DNA of 64,000 nt from Blakeslea trispora (GCA_025331445.1 JAIWNE010000004.1:372001-436000); one strand, 5' to 3'. Shown: positions 43,641 through 56,543, counted from the first letter of the stretch. Notes: generated by a model from the sequence alone, not told the origin. Made by a program: numbers and translations.

Positions 43641-45778
43641 CTGTCTCCAAAAAACAACATTGTCCATTTTCCAATGAAAAATACACCAAATCTTTTTTTT
43701 TCTACCAAGTATTTGGAAAGTATGCCATTTTCTTTTCTTTAAAAGTGCAATCTAATAAACAGCCTTGTTACCTTTGAGTGTATTGTATTCATTGTATGTA
43801 ATAATTAGAGAAAATAATGTTTTCTCTATTTTATCTTGTAAAGCAAATTGATCGCATTACTGATCTATGTCCTCAATGACTGATATGTTGACTATTGTAT
43901 AGGCGAACTTGGTTTATTCTTGTTCTACATAATAGATACCTTGTTTCTTTGTTGGATAATACAGACAGACCAAATGTCTATCCTTAGCAAGTAAATAGAA
44001 AATATTAGCATAAATAATTTGCAGTAATTACTACTATTCAATCCATAGTAAGAAAAGAGAACAGGACGATATGGTGATGCTCTTATATCAGTAAAAAAAA
44101 AAGCAAACTGACCATGACACACAAACTGCTACTTAGTAATTCATTTGCATTTGTATGAATTGATGAAATATCAATCAGTATTGTAATTTTTACAATAGAC
44201 AATAACTAAAGCTTCGTTCATTCTATTCTAAATGGCCCCTGGATATGTAATTTACAGATGTACAAGTACTTTTGCGTGCAACGATTATGTGCAAAGTCCT
44301 CTTAAAAACTTGGGTTTTATTTTGACACTTGAAATTTAGAGACGTATGATGTTTACATGTGTCTTGTGCAGGCGCTTCAAATATTTATAATCAATCCTAC
44401 AAAGCTCCTTCTCACTAATGCCGTTATGTCTTCTTTCTCTCTTTAGAACCTTTTTAGATCCTTTTGTCCATCTGCCTTTCAATTGGTCCCAAGAATTGTT
44501 TTCATACTTGTCTAGAAAAGATTTCTAAAGAGTAGGCGATCATGAACGTCTTACCCGAGAAACCGCCTATATTGCATTTCTTTACAGTCAATCTTAAGAG
44601 CTGGTGTAAGGCGTTACTCAAGTAAATCAGATTGACCAAAAGACAGTTGTGGTGAGGAATGGTTTGTTTGAGTAAGAGTTAAAGTATGAGATGTATGTTG
44701 TGGTTCAATCATCACTTTTTTTTTCAATTTGCTGCTACTAACCTCTCTACAGTCCTTTTCGATTGTTTCGCAGCAGTTTTTCCTTTTTTTGTGATGTCCA
44801 TAGTAACTGATGACGATTGTTTGTTACGATTACTTTAGTATTTATTTCTCTAGCAATGTTTACTTGCTTTGAACTCCACTGAAACATGTAAACATGGACC
44901 TTTTATTTTTGGCATTTTCAATTAGGGAGTGAATCAGGTCATTTCCAAAAATAGAAAAGACCCCAAAAACCAGAAAGATAAGAGAAGAAAGAAAGGCATC
45001 AAAATCGAAACACTACACTTTATGCTTGTCTGATTTCGCTCTCTGCTAGTCTTCTTTCTTGTTGTAATCAGAGCCAAATTGAACTGGTCAAAGTGCCCTT
45101 TCTTTTCCTCAAAAATTCATGCGAGAAACGATCTACAAATTAAAAAATTTTTTTTTGTTGAACCACAAGATAAGCATGATGATAGAGGCTGACAAACAAA
45201 TCCTTAGTTTCGTGTCATACAGTAACTGCGTTGATTCCATCTTTGCTGTAAAGTGGCAAGAAAGACATGGGTTGTTTGTTCTATCTCTATAGTTATTCCA
45301 GAACAGTAATCAGGGAAAGGGGTAAAGGGGCTTCTTTTTTTTTCTGTCTCGCAGTAATTGAGAAAGAGTTGGGCTGTTAGAAAAACAATGAGCGGCATTA
45401 AAAAAACAAAACAAAAATGCAGGAATATTGATTTGAAACTTGCAAAAGGCGCCTTTAGAGCTAAATGAATCGAATGATTTCACTATTCAATCTGACCAAA
45501 CTATTAATGTTTCAAGCACTTTTATATAATCTTTGAACTACCATTTACCGTATATTATGACACGGTATGCTTACAAATCCTGCTTACCTTTTAATCAAAG
45601 ATCATCATGTACCACATCAACGGATAACGAATACATCTAAAATAGGTAAAGTCATGAGAAAATGAAGAAAGAGCAAGTATCAAAGACTCAACTTTGCACC
45701 ATTTTGCTTGTTTTCTTTCTTTCTCTCTTCCTCTCCTCCTCTCGTTTTCTTTAATTCTCTGGCGTCTCTCTCTCTCTC

Positions 45779-46134
45779 TTTCTGGCGCTGTGCTTATGAT
45801 GCTGTGTTTGTGGTGCTGTGCTCTGCTGATGGTGCTGTGTTTCTGACGCTGTATTTGTGGTGTTGTCCTTCTGGCGCTGTACTGATGGTGTTGTCTTTCT
45901 GACGCTGTGCTGATGGTGTTGTCTTCCTGGCGCTGTATTTGTGGTGTCGTCTTTCTGGTGTTGTCTTTCTGGCGCTGTATTTCAGGCGCTGTATTTCTGG
46001 TGTCGCCTTTCTGGTGTTTTCTTTCTGGCGCTGTCTTTCAGGCGCTGTACTTGTGGTGCTGTCTTTCTGGTGTTGTCTTTCAGGCGCTGTATTTGTGGTG
46101 TCGCCTTTCTGGCGCTGTACCGATGGTGCATCGC
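45779..46134 (+). repeat. 14-bp minisatellite, about 25 copies
   Basis: Tandem units of 14 bases alternate between TTTCTGGCGCTGTA-like and TTTGTGGTGTTGTC-like forms. Because 14 is not a multiple of three, all three forward frames and one reverse frame stay open across the array, which explains the cluster of overlapping open frames. None needs to be a real protein. A CT-rich stretch lies just to the left, and two perfect palindromes lie at its right end. Confidence 0.85.
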
Positions 46135-46174
46135 GTATGGTGCCGTGCTTCTTTGGCACCATACGCGATGCACC
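46125..46174. repeat. perfect 20-bp palindrome with 10-base loop
   Basis: Arms 46125-46144 (GGTGCATCGCGTATGGTGCC) and 46155-46174 (GGCACCATACGCGATGCACC) are exact reverse complements, separated by GTGCTTCTTT. The left arm overlaps the last minisatellite unit. Confidence 0.9.
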
Positions 46175-46186
46175 TGACGAAAAGCC

Positions 46187-46255
46187 AAAGAAGACGAAAT
46201 GCCTTGTCAAAATAAGGCATTTTGTCTTCTTTTGACAAGGCATTTCGTCTTCTTT
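46187..46255. repeat. perfect 26-bp palindrome with 17-base loop
   Basis: The arm at 46187-46212 begins AAAGAAGACGAAATGCC and the arm at 46230-46255 is its exact reverse complement. The loop itself contains a third, partial copy of the GGCATTTTGTCTTC word, and TTTTGACAAGGCA is repeated again at about 46253-46265. Confidence 0.9.
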
Positions 46256-46259
46256 TGAC

Positions 46260-47200
46260 AAGGCACAACACTTTCCAAGAAGCAATAGTTGGTCCCCTGG
46301 CAAGCCTTATGAATCTCTGACGAAGCATCACTTCCGAGGTCTGTTTGTCACTCCGATGCCCTACTTCCAGGAGGAAGAAGGAAAAAGGGGGTGCGCCTGC
46401 GGAATACTGTAGCCTCAGGGTATTGTCAAGTAGTCTGTAAGTCCTAGTGATCCTGTCTTGGCGGACTCGAACCAATCGGTGGTTACTCTTACCAACGAGG
46501 ATGTCCTTGTCGACGCCTACGAACCCGGTTTCTCTTGCATCAAACTGGATGCCTCTGGCTGCTCTCCTGGATACTGCTTGTACCAGACGCTCTGGTGTGT
46601 GAGTACAAGTACAAAGCATACTCCTTTTCTTACTTTCCCTTTTCTTTTTTGTCTTTCTTCTCTCTCCTTTTTTCTTCAGGTAAGTATTTGTTTCTCACTG
46701 GCTGGCAACCCTGCTAGTCAGTAGGTCTTTCTCTGTTTGTGTTTATTTTTTCTCTGTTTACCTGGCTCTGGCTCTGCTTGCAAGAAGGTGTCTTGGCTTG
46801 CTATCCAGGTAGACATAACGGCTTTCTAAGCTTAGTTTACTTATGCCTCTTGTTCTTATGTTTCTGGATACTGGTGCCTCTTGTTCTCATGCTTCCGGAG
46901 ATGATGGTGCCGGTGGTTGAAGGGAGATAGCTATGCTGAAGGTTTGTTGTAATTGAAATTCGGTAGTAGTAGGTTGTTCGTCAAGGTATCCTCTGCGGTA
47001 GGGGTAATCACTGAGAGGTTCTTGTCCGTCCAAGATGGGTGATCTAGGTCTTATGGGCTACTTGGCTTTACTCTGAGGTTTTACAGTGTTCTTCAGGTGT
47101 ACTTCTTTTTTCTTTCTTCCTCCAAGTAGGGTATTGGAGAGGCAGATGGACTTTGGTTGTGATGTTAGTCAGACTTCATTTGGCTTGCCGGGAAGACCTT
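46260..47200. other. G+C-richer block next to the minisatellite
   Basis: More G+C-rich than its flanks, with protein-like open stretches on both strands: plus, ADSNQSVVTLTNEDVLVDAY with EPGFSCIKLDASG around 46460-46560; minus, overlapping it. It has no recognised domain. It may be the body of a non-autonomous element whose end is marked by the palindromes. Confidence 0.35.
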
Positions 47201-48181
47201 CTATTGCTTTTTAAAACAATAAAAAAAATGAAAGTGTTGTGCCTTTTATAAAAAGTCTTTTTTTTTTTACAAGTGTGTCAAACTAATGCATTGCTTTTGA
47301 CTGATAAATAAAAAAAAACGCTTTATTTGTTAACTGACAAGTCTTCTTTGGTGCATGCATCTTCATCTCTCGTTTTCTTTTTTCTTGCAGATATTGTTTT
47401 TTCAAAATTAGAATGTCTTGTATTGATTTGATTTAGACGATTGCTTTCTGAGTTCATCTGGCCTCTTTGTTTAATCCATCACAAAAATCTAAACTGGTAG
47501 GTCTACTGTAGAGAGAAAAAAAAAAGTGCATATTTGAGGGAAACAACCTATCTAGTACCATCAAATGCTTAGAGGGCAAAATATTTAGGAAGAGTCGCTT
47601 GGTTATACCAACAACGATACCAACAGCGATATCAACAATAACAATAAAAAAAGCTACTTTTCTGCTTTCCTTTCTATTCGTGCTTGGGCATTGTTTTCAT
47701 TAGTGTTATATCTAATTCATTACAAGCCAGGCAAAAAGCAGAGCTTTTTTCCTCTTTTTATTTTGTCACAAAAAAAAAGAGGCATGCAAAGGAGCTGTAC
47801 ACAAAAACCAAAATTGTATTTCAGAAGAAAGCTGTAGTCTCTCTCTGGGTGAATTGCACTCGCAGAACAAGAGGGTAAACTGTATCGTGCTAGTCTGTAG
47901 ACAAAGAAAAAAAAAAGGGGGAGCAAGCTGACTGAAGACTGTAGAGAAATGACATGCCTTTACCCATGGCATCGCTCATGAAGCGCTAGTCGAGACAGAC
48001 TATGGTTTCTTGTTTGTGGCAAAGATGAGGTTCAAGAGAACAAGTCTGAGTAGAGCAGACTGACAATGCTCTTTGATGAAAATTAGTTTTTTCTGTAAAC
48101 AAATAATTTCTGGAAAACCCTTGTGAGCTTATATTTTTTTTTTCTTTCTTTCTTTAAGCCCTTCTTTTTTTTTTTATTGTA

Positions 48182-49520
48182 ATGTCGTTTCTTCAAACTG
48201 TTCGCAATACAGTTTATTCTTTAACATCATGTTGTTTTCCTAATCCAACAATAAAGATCAACAAGAGAAGTTATAAAGTTATCAACTTATTAGGTGAAGG
48301 GTAAAATAAAAAAAAAAAGAGCCTGAATAGTTTGTTTTTAGTTTGCTCAAGTAACTTGCTGCTTATAGGGGCTATTCTTTTGTCTATTTAGTACAAGATG
48401 AGCACGATCATCAGCTTTATGCACTAAAAAAGATTCGCTGTCCACTTGGAGATAGAGCACTAACAGATGCTATGCATGAGATTGACATGTACCAAAAGTT
48501 CAAAGGCGAATATATTATTCAACTTTATGTAAATTCATAAAGAGTAAAAAAAAAAAAAAAGAGAGAATGCTTGATGTGTGCCCTAAAGAAAAAAGAAAGA
48601 AAATAGGACACGACTGTTGTGACAGATCCTGACGGTACTCAAAACGTCTACCTCTTTTTGCCTTATTACAAAAGAGGCAATCTGCAAGACAACATCAATG
48701 CCAATAACCTGAGTAAGACCTGGTTTCCGGAAAGAGAGTTGTTGTTGTTTTTCCTTAAAGTATGTTTTGCACTCAAAGTGTTGCATACATGCTCTGATGA
48801 CACCGAGCCTTATGGTAACTAGAAACAAGATGGGTGTATGATTTAACTTATTGAGTCCCCTTTCTGTTCAGCTCATCGCGACCTGAAACCTAGCAACATC
48901 CTTATATCGGATGATGGGAAAACGCCCATCTTGATGGATTTCGGTTCAGTCACTAAAGCGCGCCTATTTATTCGATCAAGACAAGACGCATTGTTACAAC
49001 AGGTATTAATTTTAGGAATGCGTGTTTGTTTAAGTAAAATTAAAAAATCATATGGGTTTTAAAAAAAAAATAGGATATTGCAGCCGAAAACTCAACTATT
49101 CCATACCGAGCACCCGAACTATTTGATGTCCAAACAAACTCTACATTGGATGAGAAAGTAGATATTTGGGTAGGCAATGAATTAAAAAAAAAAGGGAGTG
49201 ATATTGAATAGATAGAATAGAGTCTGGGATGTACTGTCTATGCTGCAGCTTATGGTCAAAACCCCTTTGAGGCCATCGTGAACGAAATGGGAGGATCGAT
49301 CGCCTTAACGATCCTTAATGGTCAATATAGCTTTCCAGTAGATAAGCAACAGACTGATCCATACAGCAATCAATTTAGACAGCTTATCAAATCTATGCTG
49401 ATGGTTGATCCCAAAGAAAGGCCTGATATCAATGAGGTAAGACATCTGTCAGATTTGTTACTTGTATTGGTATTGATGGTGGGGTTTTAGGTGATTGCCA
49501 AAGTAGAATCTATGGTGTGA
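48182..49520 (+). CDS. protein kinase of the NAK family, STK16 / yeast Env7 type
   Basis: A Ser/Thr kinase of about 315 residues, all kinase domain, like mammalian STK16 and yeast Env7, which are acylated and act at Golgi or vacuole membranes. I splice six exons from ATG 48182 to TGA 49518-49520. The N terminus MSFLQTVRNTVYSLTSCCFP has a Cys pair suited to palmitoylation. Kinase motifs: glycine loop LGEGGYSFVYLV, VAIK Lys in YALKKIRC, catalytic loop AHRDLKPSNILIS, DFGS, YRAPELFDVQ and VDIWSLGCTVYAA. The first intron splits the glycine loop (GEG/GYS). All catalytic residues (Lys, HRD Asp, DFG Asp) are present. Likely role: membrane-traffic or secretory-pathway signalling, by family. Confidence 0.92.
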
Positions 49521-50261
49521 TATCAAATGACAGAATGAATGTTTGCAGCAATGTTTGCGTAACAAGCGATTGACAAACATGCCCATCCATGCTTACTGTC
49601 TATTTGTTTATTATTGAAAAGTGTCTAACCTGTCAGTGCCCACTTAATTATTTTCTTGAATTTTGCCACTTTTCTTATTTGCGCCTTTTGCCTCATTATC
49701 TAAATAAAGTAACTTTTTTGAAAGTAGTTTTCTTTCTTAATTTGGAACAAGTGTAAACACACACAAAAAAAAAAAGAAAAAGAGAATATTGCTATCCTAT
49801 GCGTGTTTCATGTTATTTTTTTGCTAATCCTCTCCATACTAAACATTGAGCTGTCATATAAAACCAATCTTCACCTTTTTTTTTTTGCTTATACGATTTA
49901 TTATATAAGGAAAATCCCCCTTTTTTTTTTGCTTATTTTCCTCTGTGATTGTTAAATCAAATCATGAATGATCATATTACCTTGTAAAATGAACATTCAT
50001 GATCATTCAGCAATAAGAGAATACAATCATAAGGCAACTGTGTTTAAAAGTCTCATCAGATGACACGCTTCTTTGTTTTCGTTTTGCCACTTCTTTAAAA
50101 GGAGTATGCTCTGATTTAGATTTTTTTTTTTTTTTTTTTTTTGCGCGGATTATCTGTTTGGAACAACATTTTTAAAAAAAAAGATAAAAAAAAATAATTC
50201 GCCCCTCATTGTTTCTTGTTTTTTCTCTTTCTTTTTTATTTTTATTTAATATACACACAAG
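49521..50261. other. spacer and promoter of the Sel1-repeat gene
   Basis: 741 AT-rich bases with poly-T tracts (the longest at about 50120-50142) and an 11-bp inverted repeat, TGAATGATCAT at 49965-49975 and ATGATCATTCA at 49999-50009. No gene seen. Confidence 0.5.
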
Positions 50262-53200
50262 ATGGCCAAAGGCTTCTTTGCTCGCCTGTTTGGCGGATTA
50301 ACAAAGAACAACAAGAACAAAACTACTTTAGATGCTCAAACATCAGCCAAAAGACCGCCATTAAATCAAATGGCATCTTCTAATAAAAGCAGTCGAATCC
50401 CAACATCATCAGAACAATCCAATTCACCTTCATCACGGAAACCATCACAACCATCACCATCACCACCATCATCATCATCACAACCATCACCATCACAACA
50501 AACATCAAAACCATCTTCTTTACTACGGATGAATAGCATGTACAAAGAGGACGATTCATCTTATTTTGCTTCAGACACCAAAAACAAATTGACAGATATG
50601 AACGAATTCATCAACACCTTGAACAAAAACGATACTTTGCTGTACATGAAAAGTCTAGATCAGCTATCAGATCATGTCAGCTATCAGAGAGATCATATCC
50701 AAGATGAATACCTGACTATATCATCAGCAGCATCATCAAAACTCTCATTACAAGATGCCCTGTTTTCACATCTATCCATGTCAGACTGTCAATCAGTGGC
50801 ATCTGAATATTCTGAATTCCCAAAAATACCAGTCCATGCTCGACCTCATTCAGTCGTCTCTAGCATTCAATATGAGCCAAGCGATAGTCAAGAAGAAGCA
50901 TTGCATTACGAGAAACAATTTTGCGACACCTACATGACCGCATTACGCTATCTGCCAACAAATGCATTAGAAGCCCTACAGATGTTTGAATGGCTAGCGC
51001 GTCATGGCCGTCAGGTTTACAATAAGCTCAATAAACGGACACAAGATTTAGTATCGCTCGCTCAATATCGTACAGGTCGAATGCTATACGAGTCGCACGA
51101 TCCCCAGCAGGAACAAGAAGGTTATACCTATCTCATTGAGTCATCCCAAAACGGTCATGTTCGTGCAACCTTTATCTTGGGTTTCTATGCTGAGCAGAGA
51201 GGAGATCTCGATCAAGCCTGTCAATTATATCATCAGGCAGCTGTTCTAGGCTATTTGCCAGGAAAAGTAGCATTTGGAAACACACTGCTCTTCAAGAAAC
51301 AGGTGGATGGTTTTCAACTTGAAGATGCCATTCGGATGCTGGATGAGGCTTCACGTCAGGTAACACCCAACAAAATAAGAAGCACAATGTGGAACTGACT
51401 TTTTTTTTTTAGGGGCATGCCATTGCTTCACTTTCACTAGCATTGCATTATGAAAAGATAAACCAGATCAAAGATGCTGCATTCTATTGCCAACATGTTC
51501 AGATTTCACCTTCTAGTCCTATCTATTGTATCAGTCAATACCAAATCAGTATCATCTATCTAAAGGCCGGAAAGACGTTTGCAGAAAAGGCCTTTGAATG
51601 CATGGCTGCTGCTGCCAGAGCCAATCATGAACAAAATGGTGCATTGACCAAGTTCACACCTGCCCTACGTAAATTAGGTGTCTTGACTTTGTTAGGCATA
51701 GGTACAGACAAGAACGCTGCTGCTGCCTTTCAGTTCATTCAAGAGGCTGCTAGATATGGTGATGAGCCTGCCAATATTCTCTTGGGCCAAATGTATCTTA
51801 TGGGATTAGGATGTCCAGCCGTGGACCGTTCTCGAGCAATGCAGATATTCACCAACTATCAAGACAACATTGCAGCTAAACTGTCTCGTGGTCTACTGAT
51901 CATGCAGGAAAACCCACAACATGCCTATCATGAATTCATTGACGTACTGCGTCATGAACCAACTGCATTTGATGAAGAACACTGGAATATCCGGGCCATC
52001 AAGTACGAAGCAAGTGTTCGCATTGCTATCTGGGAATACAATGGTATCGGTGGTGCTGAAAAGAATCCGGTGAGAGCATTTCAGACCCTGAAGCGACTCT
52101 CTGAAGAATGTAACTATAATGGCGCTCATTACTGGTTGGCCTGGGCTTATCTTGAAGGTGTCAAGTTGGATGATGGTACTGAGATTGTTGCCAAAGATCT
52201 CGACTTGGGATTCAGTTGTCTTTTGCAAGGCGCAAAACAAAACAAGGCAGATTGTCAATACTGTTTAGGTCTCATGTTAAGAGATGGCTATACAAACCAT
52301 CACTACAACAAGAAACATGCCTTCTCCTTCTTTCTAGAGGCAGCCAATCTAAATTACCCTCCTGCCTTGACGCAAGTAGGTGTCTATTATTTCACTGGCA
52401 GTCTTGGTGTCGAACAGGGTCGTGATCTTGACAAGGCATTTGTGTATTTTACTGCTGCAGCCAAACACAATGACCCATTGGCCATTCAATACTTGGCTGA
52501 TTATATGATAAAGAACACAGCAAGTGGCCCTATCAACCGAAATCAAATTTACACTGAACTCAATCGTGCTGCCGGTGCAAACAATGACCCAATTGCTTAC
52601 CGTATGCTAGCACTTGTGGTCCATAGTGGAATCGATTTTCAAGAGACCTATGAGAATACAGCTTCATCTGGCGACATTATCTATCCAGACCTGTTATCTA
52701 TCTACCAACAATCAAAGACAGAGGCATTTATGACAAATACTGATATCAAATTCCGTTTCACGTTGCACTGTCTTTGGAAGGCGATAGAGTTAAAGGACCA
52801 TAGCTCTGGTCAATACTTGTGTAACTTTTACCACAAGATGAGCGAAGATGATATCATCAAGACAATTGAAACGTTTGAGAAAGTAGAGACCCGCGTTCCA
52901 GACAAGTAAGTTTGAACTTTTATACCCCCCAAAAAAAGAAAAAGTCATTAACTTTTTTTTTTTTATCAAGGCTCAGCATTGCCTATGCTCAATTCTTGAG
53001 AAAAGCCAAAAATAGCAGCGGTGCATTGACCAAGTTTATTGAGGTTGCATCGTACAATGATGTGACTACTAGTATTGGCTGGAATGCTCGACTGGAAGCT
53101 ACCAAGTTGATTGTATTAGAAGACAAAGGCAAAGCACGAAGTAAAGTGTTAGTTTTCTCTTGGTTAAATGAGATGATCAAGTACAATGGAAAAAACCGAT

Positions 53201-55566
53201 TTTTTCCTTTCATTCTACTAGGTATAAAAATCTTGCTTTGTTTGTTTTGTTTTTGTTTTTGTTTATATTTATTTATGTTTTTGGTGACATGGAAATTATG
53301 AGCCTGTGAATTAACCTTTTTTTTTTGTATTATTAGCCAAATGCCATGAAAATGAGATCTGTGACGGCTGTGATAAATCACTTGCTGTTACATATTATCA
53401 AAGTGCATTACAATGCAAATCGCTCGATGTGTCTCTTGAGGTACAAGCAAGGCTAAGGCTAGTTGAACACTATTATCAATCATTCAAGGACGCATTGCTT
53501 CAAGAACAGTTGGATGCTCTTATGCCTTTATTGGAATTGATCAATGATAGTTCAGAAAAGCAATTGAGATCATCAGACTTGTATTACTACAAAGGTACGC
53601 GTATATATATATAAAAAAAAAGCTATTCTGGTTGTTATTGTACTTATTGCTTTGAATTGCCTATTTCGTGATTGTTTGCTCTATTTAGGCTTACTGGCTT
53701 TACATAATGGAACCATTTTCAATTATCGCAAAAAGGCAATTTTTTATCTTTCTAAATCACAAGAACTCGGTAATATATTGGCCTGTCTTGAATTAGGATA
53801 TCTCTATGGTACAATGGAAGGTGAAGAAGAACAGGCCAGTATATGCTTTGAAAAAGTGGAAAACAGCAAGGCCACTTCTATCTCCTTTAAGAGCCGTATT
53901 GTCGAAGCCATGGTTCAAATGCGAACTGAGAATATCAAGACTAGTAGCGAATATTTTGTTGAGATCAAGAAGATGAAGCTTGCAGCTGGTATTACTTACA
54001 GCTATTACAACATGGAGCGCCAAGCACTCGATTGGCTTCAAGAAATCTCTGAGGAACCCTTAGCTCAGATCATGATCCTCTACTACAAGATGAAGCAAAC
54101 AAACGAACGTACCTCAGTCAACATTCAACGCATTTCTGAACTGATGGGTCCTTATGAGGCCACTCATATGCTTGACTATTACGCTCGTATGGCTCTCAGT
54201 TATGGACAGTTTCGACTTGGTCAATGTTATGAGCATGGTCATGGTGTAACCATGGACCACAACAAAGTACTTGACTTTTATAGCAAAGCGTGTGCTTTCT
54301 TACAGAACAAGGAAACGTATGAAAGATTAGCCGAAATCTCTGACAAGAGTGGATCCAATCAAGATTTGTTCCCTACCCTCTATAATGTGAGTCGCAATGA
54401 TCCCAGTGCCTTGTTTCGATTAGGACAATACTACCATGCCAAGGAACTCACAGATGATCCTGATGTACCTTGCAAGAAGGCAGCTGATCAATATATGAAA
54501 GCTGCTCAAGCAGGTCATGCAAAGTCATGCTATTACTATGCCAAGTATTGTATCAACCGAGTTCAACAAAGCTCACCCATCAACGCCGCAGTCAAGTCGA
54601 AAAAGGCTGTCAGCTACTTGCGAATGGCTGCAGGCAAAAACCATGGTCCCTCTTTCTATGAGTTGGGTAGATTAGAAATGGCAGCTGGTCTCTATGAAGA
54701 AGGTGTTGAGGATCTAAAAGAAGCTGATTTCTTGAAACATGGCGCTGCAAGCTTTGAATTGGGAGAATTGTATTCCACAGGCTTTGTTGGATCGATCTCT
54801 AATCGAGTAACCTACCGCCTTGTACAAAACAATGAAAAAGCACTTGGTTATTATTTGAAGGCTATTGATCAAGGATTTCCCCTTGCCATGATCCGGATTG
54901 GTAGTCTCTATGAAACAGGTGCTTTGGGAGAAATAGATCTCTCTCTAGCTCGTGAATGGTACACAAAGGCCTTGAATACCAAGGGTCTATCTGACGGTGC
55001 GGCTGAATATGCTTTGGGATGCTTGGAAGAGATAGCTTTCGTCAACACGACAGCTACTAAGCAACAACGAAAATCAGCTTTCAATTGGTTCATGCAAGCC
55101 TCCCAAGCCAATCACAAATTCGCTCGATTTAAAGTAGGCTGTTATCTGTTGAATGGCTGGGTTTCCCAAACGACAGCCAAGAAAGATATCGAACTTGGTC
55201 ATCGGATCTTGCAAGAAGAAAAAGACAATGGCAATGTGATGGCAATGAAAGAGCTAGCCAGATACTATGAAAGGCTAGGACAGCCTCAAAAGGCGTTTGA
55301 TCATTGGCGCAAAGCTGCCACACTAGCAGATCCTGAAGCATATGAATTCATTGCTGCATGTTTTGAAAAGGGGCTTTTGGGTCAACCTATTGATTTGGAA
55401 CAAGTCACAAGATATAGATCACTTGCTCTGGATGCCCGTAAGTGAACAAAAAAAATAAGAGAAAAAAGATACTTATTGTGTGCATTTGTTAGGTAAGCAA
55501 GCCATAGAGACACAAAGAAGTGTCGTAGGCTTCAAATCTGACTTTTCAGATGAGCGACCACGATAA
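50262..55566 (+). CDS. large Sel1-repeat (TPR-like) scaffold protein, 1640 residues
   Basis: Exons 50262-51359, 51413-52905, 52971-53221, 53337-53594, 53689-55437 and 55493-55566 add up to exactly 1641 codons. The first 60-110 residues are basic then Ser/Pro/Gln-rich (SQPSPSQQ) and disordered. The remainder is many Sel1-like repeats of about 36 residues, recognisable as A.y.lG..y..G-type helices, for example ANILLGQMYLMGLGCPAVDR, GAHYWLAWAYLEGVKLDDGT, DCQYCLGLMLRDG, LTQVGVYYFTGSLGVEQGRD, FRLGQCYEHGHGVTMDHNK, MIRIGSLYETGALGEIDLSL and AEYALGCLEEIA. Sel1-repeat proteins scaffold membrane-protein or signalling complexes (ERAD Hrd3, chitin-synthase activator Chs4). I see no catalytic domain, signal peptide or membrane segment, so it is probably cytosolic. 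The N-terminal MAKGFFARLFGGL could be an amphipathic membrane-contact helix. Confidence 0.88.
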
Positions 55567-56543
55567 TTATGTTCCTATGCTCTTTTCTGACAATCGTTTC
55601 CACTTGTTAATTTCTATCTGATATGTATATTTCTTTTATATTTCCTGTACATAATTATTCCTTATAACTTATTTGTTTACTGCTATATGATTAATCCTTC
55701 AATTCTAAGCACACTCCTTCTTGACATTCCTTTATCACATATTGTATCCATCTTTCATTATTGTATATCCTTTGTACATCCCATTATGTCTTTCTAGATT
55801 TTATTATTATTAATATTTATTCACTAAGCTATACATAATTTATAAATTAACTTATATCAAAGCGTACAACAATCGTAGGAAACAAGTTGCTACAAACTAT
55901 ATTTCCTAAGCCATGTATGGTCAAAATCAAACTAGTCTAGTTGCTCGACATCGTTCAACTTTTTTAGAGTAAAAAAGTGCCTTGTTTTAATGATCATTCT
56001 ACATCTTAAACATTCTATCAATGATGTTGTTTGACATGCATGGTGGGTTGGTTTACTTACAAGTAGCGTTGTATTTTGATGAATGCAAGTCAAGGATGAC
56101 AATTGCCATCAGTCTAGTTTTATTTGTAGTACTTTTTATTTGAATCAGTTGGCAACAATTGACGAATATGTGGTCATTGTGAATAGGCTTTCTTTATTAA
56201 TTGGAATCCAGTGAGAACTTGCGGAATTCATTCAAAGTATGGCATAGGCGAAAAAACAAATAAGTTTTTTTTTATCTTAGGTCGACCTATACCAGCAATT
56301 CTAATCAAGAGATACAATACCAAGAAAAAAGTATATAGTGACAGATAAGGCTTTAAAACACAAGTTAATAGGGAAGGGCTGTGTTTATTGTTTAAAGTAT
56401 ACATGTATATACATATTATATATATGGTACAAATATTTGTCTTGAATAATTATTAAAGTAGATGAATGATTTAGCCTAGTAGAATTAGGGCATGTCTCAC
56501 AATACACACATACAGATGTAAAGAAAAAAAAATATCCGATAGC
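55567..56543. other. convergent spacer
   Basis: 977 AT-rich bases between the 3' ends of the Sel1-repeat gene and the minus-strand surface-sensor gene. It contains ATTATTATTAATATT-type polyadenylation-like tracts and TATATA runs near 56400-56425. No gene seen. Confidence 0.5.

Larger units (their letters stand above)
40439..48181. other. gene desert with relics and repeats
   Basis: 7.7 kb without an intact gene. In order it holds a basic coding-like fragment (40621-40845), remains of an unknown minus-strand gene (41273-42290), a Tc1/mariner relic (about 43060-43640), about 2 kb of plain AT-rich DNA, a 14-bp minisatellite with palindromes (45779-46255), a G+C-richer block to about 47200, and plain spacer up to the kinase promoter. 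Confidence 0.55.

Noticed and set aside
46450..46500. tRNA-like B box (GGTTCGAGTCC on the minus strand near 46467-46477)
   Set aside because: The T-arm does not pair, and no A box or acceptor stem lies at tRNA spacing.
45794..46619. Overlapping ORFs of 78-179 codons on both strands at the minisatellite
   Set aside because: A 14-bp tandem unit without stops keeps several frames open; the products are repeats of SARKTTPERQ-like or SGAVFLVL-like strings with no domain.
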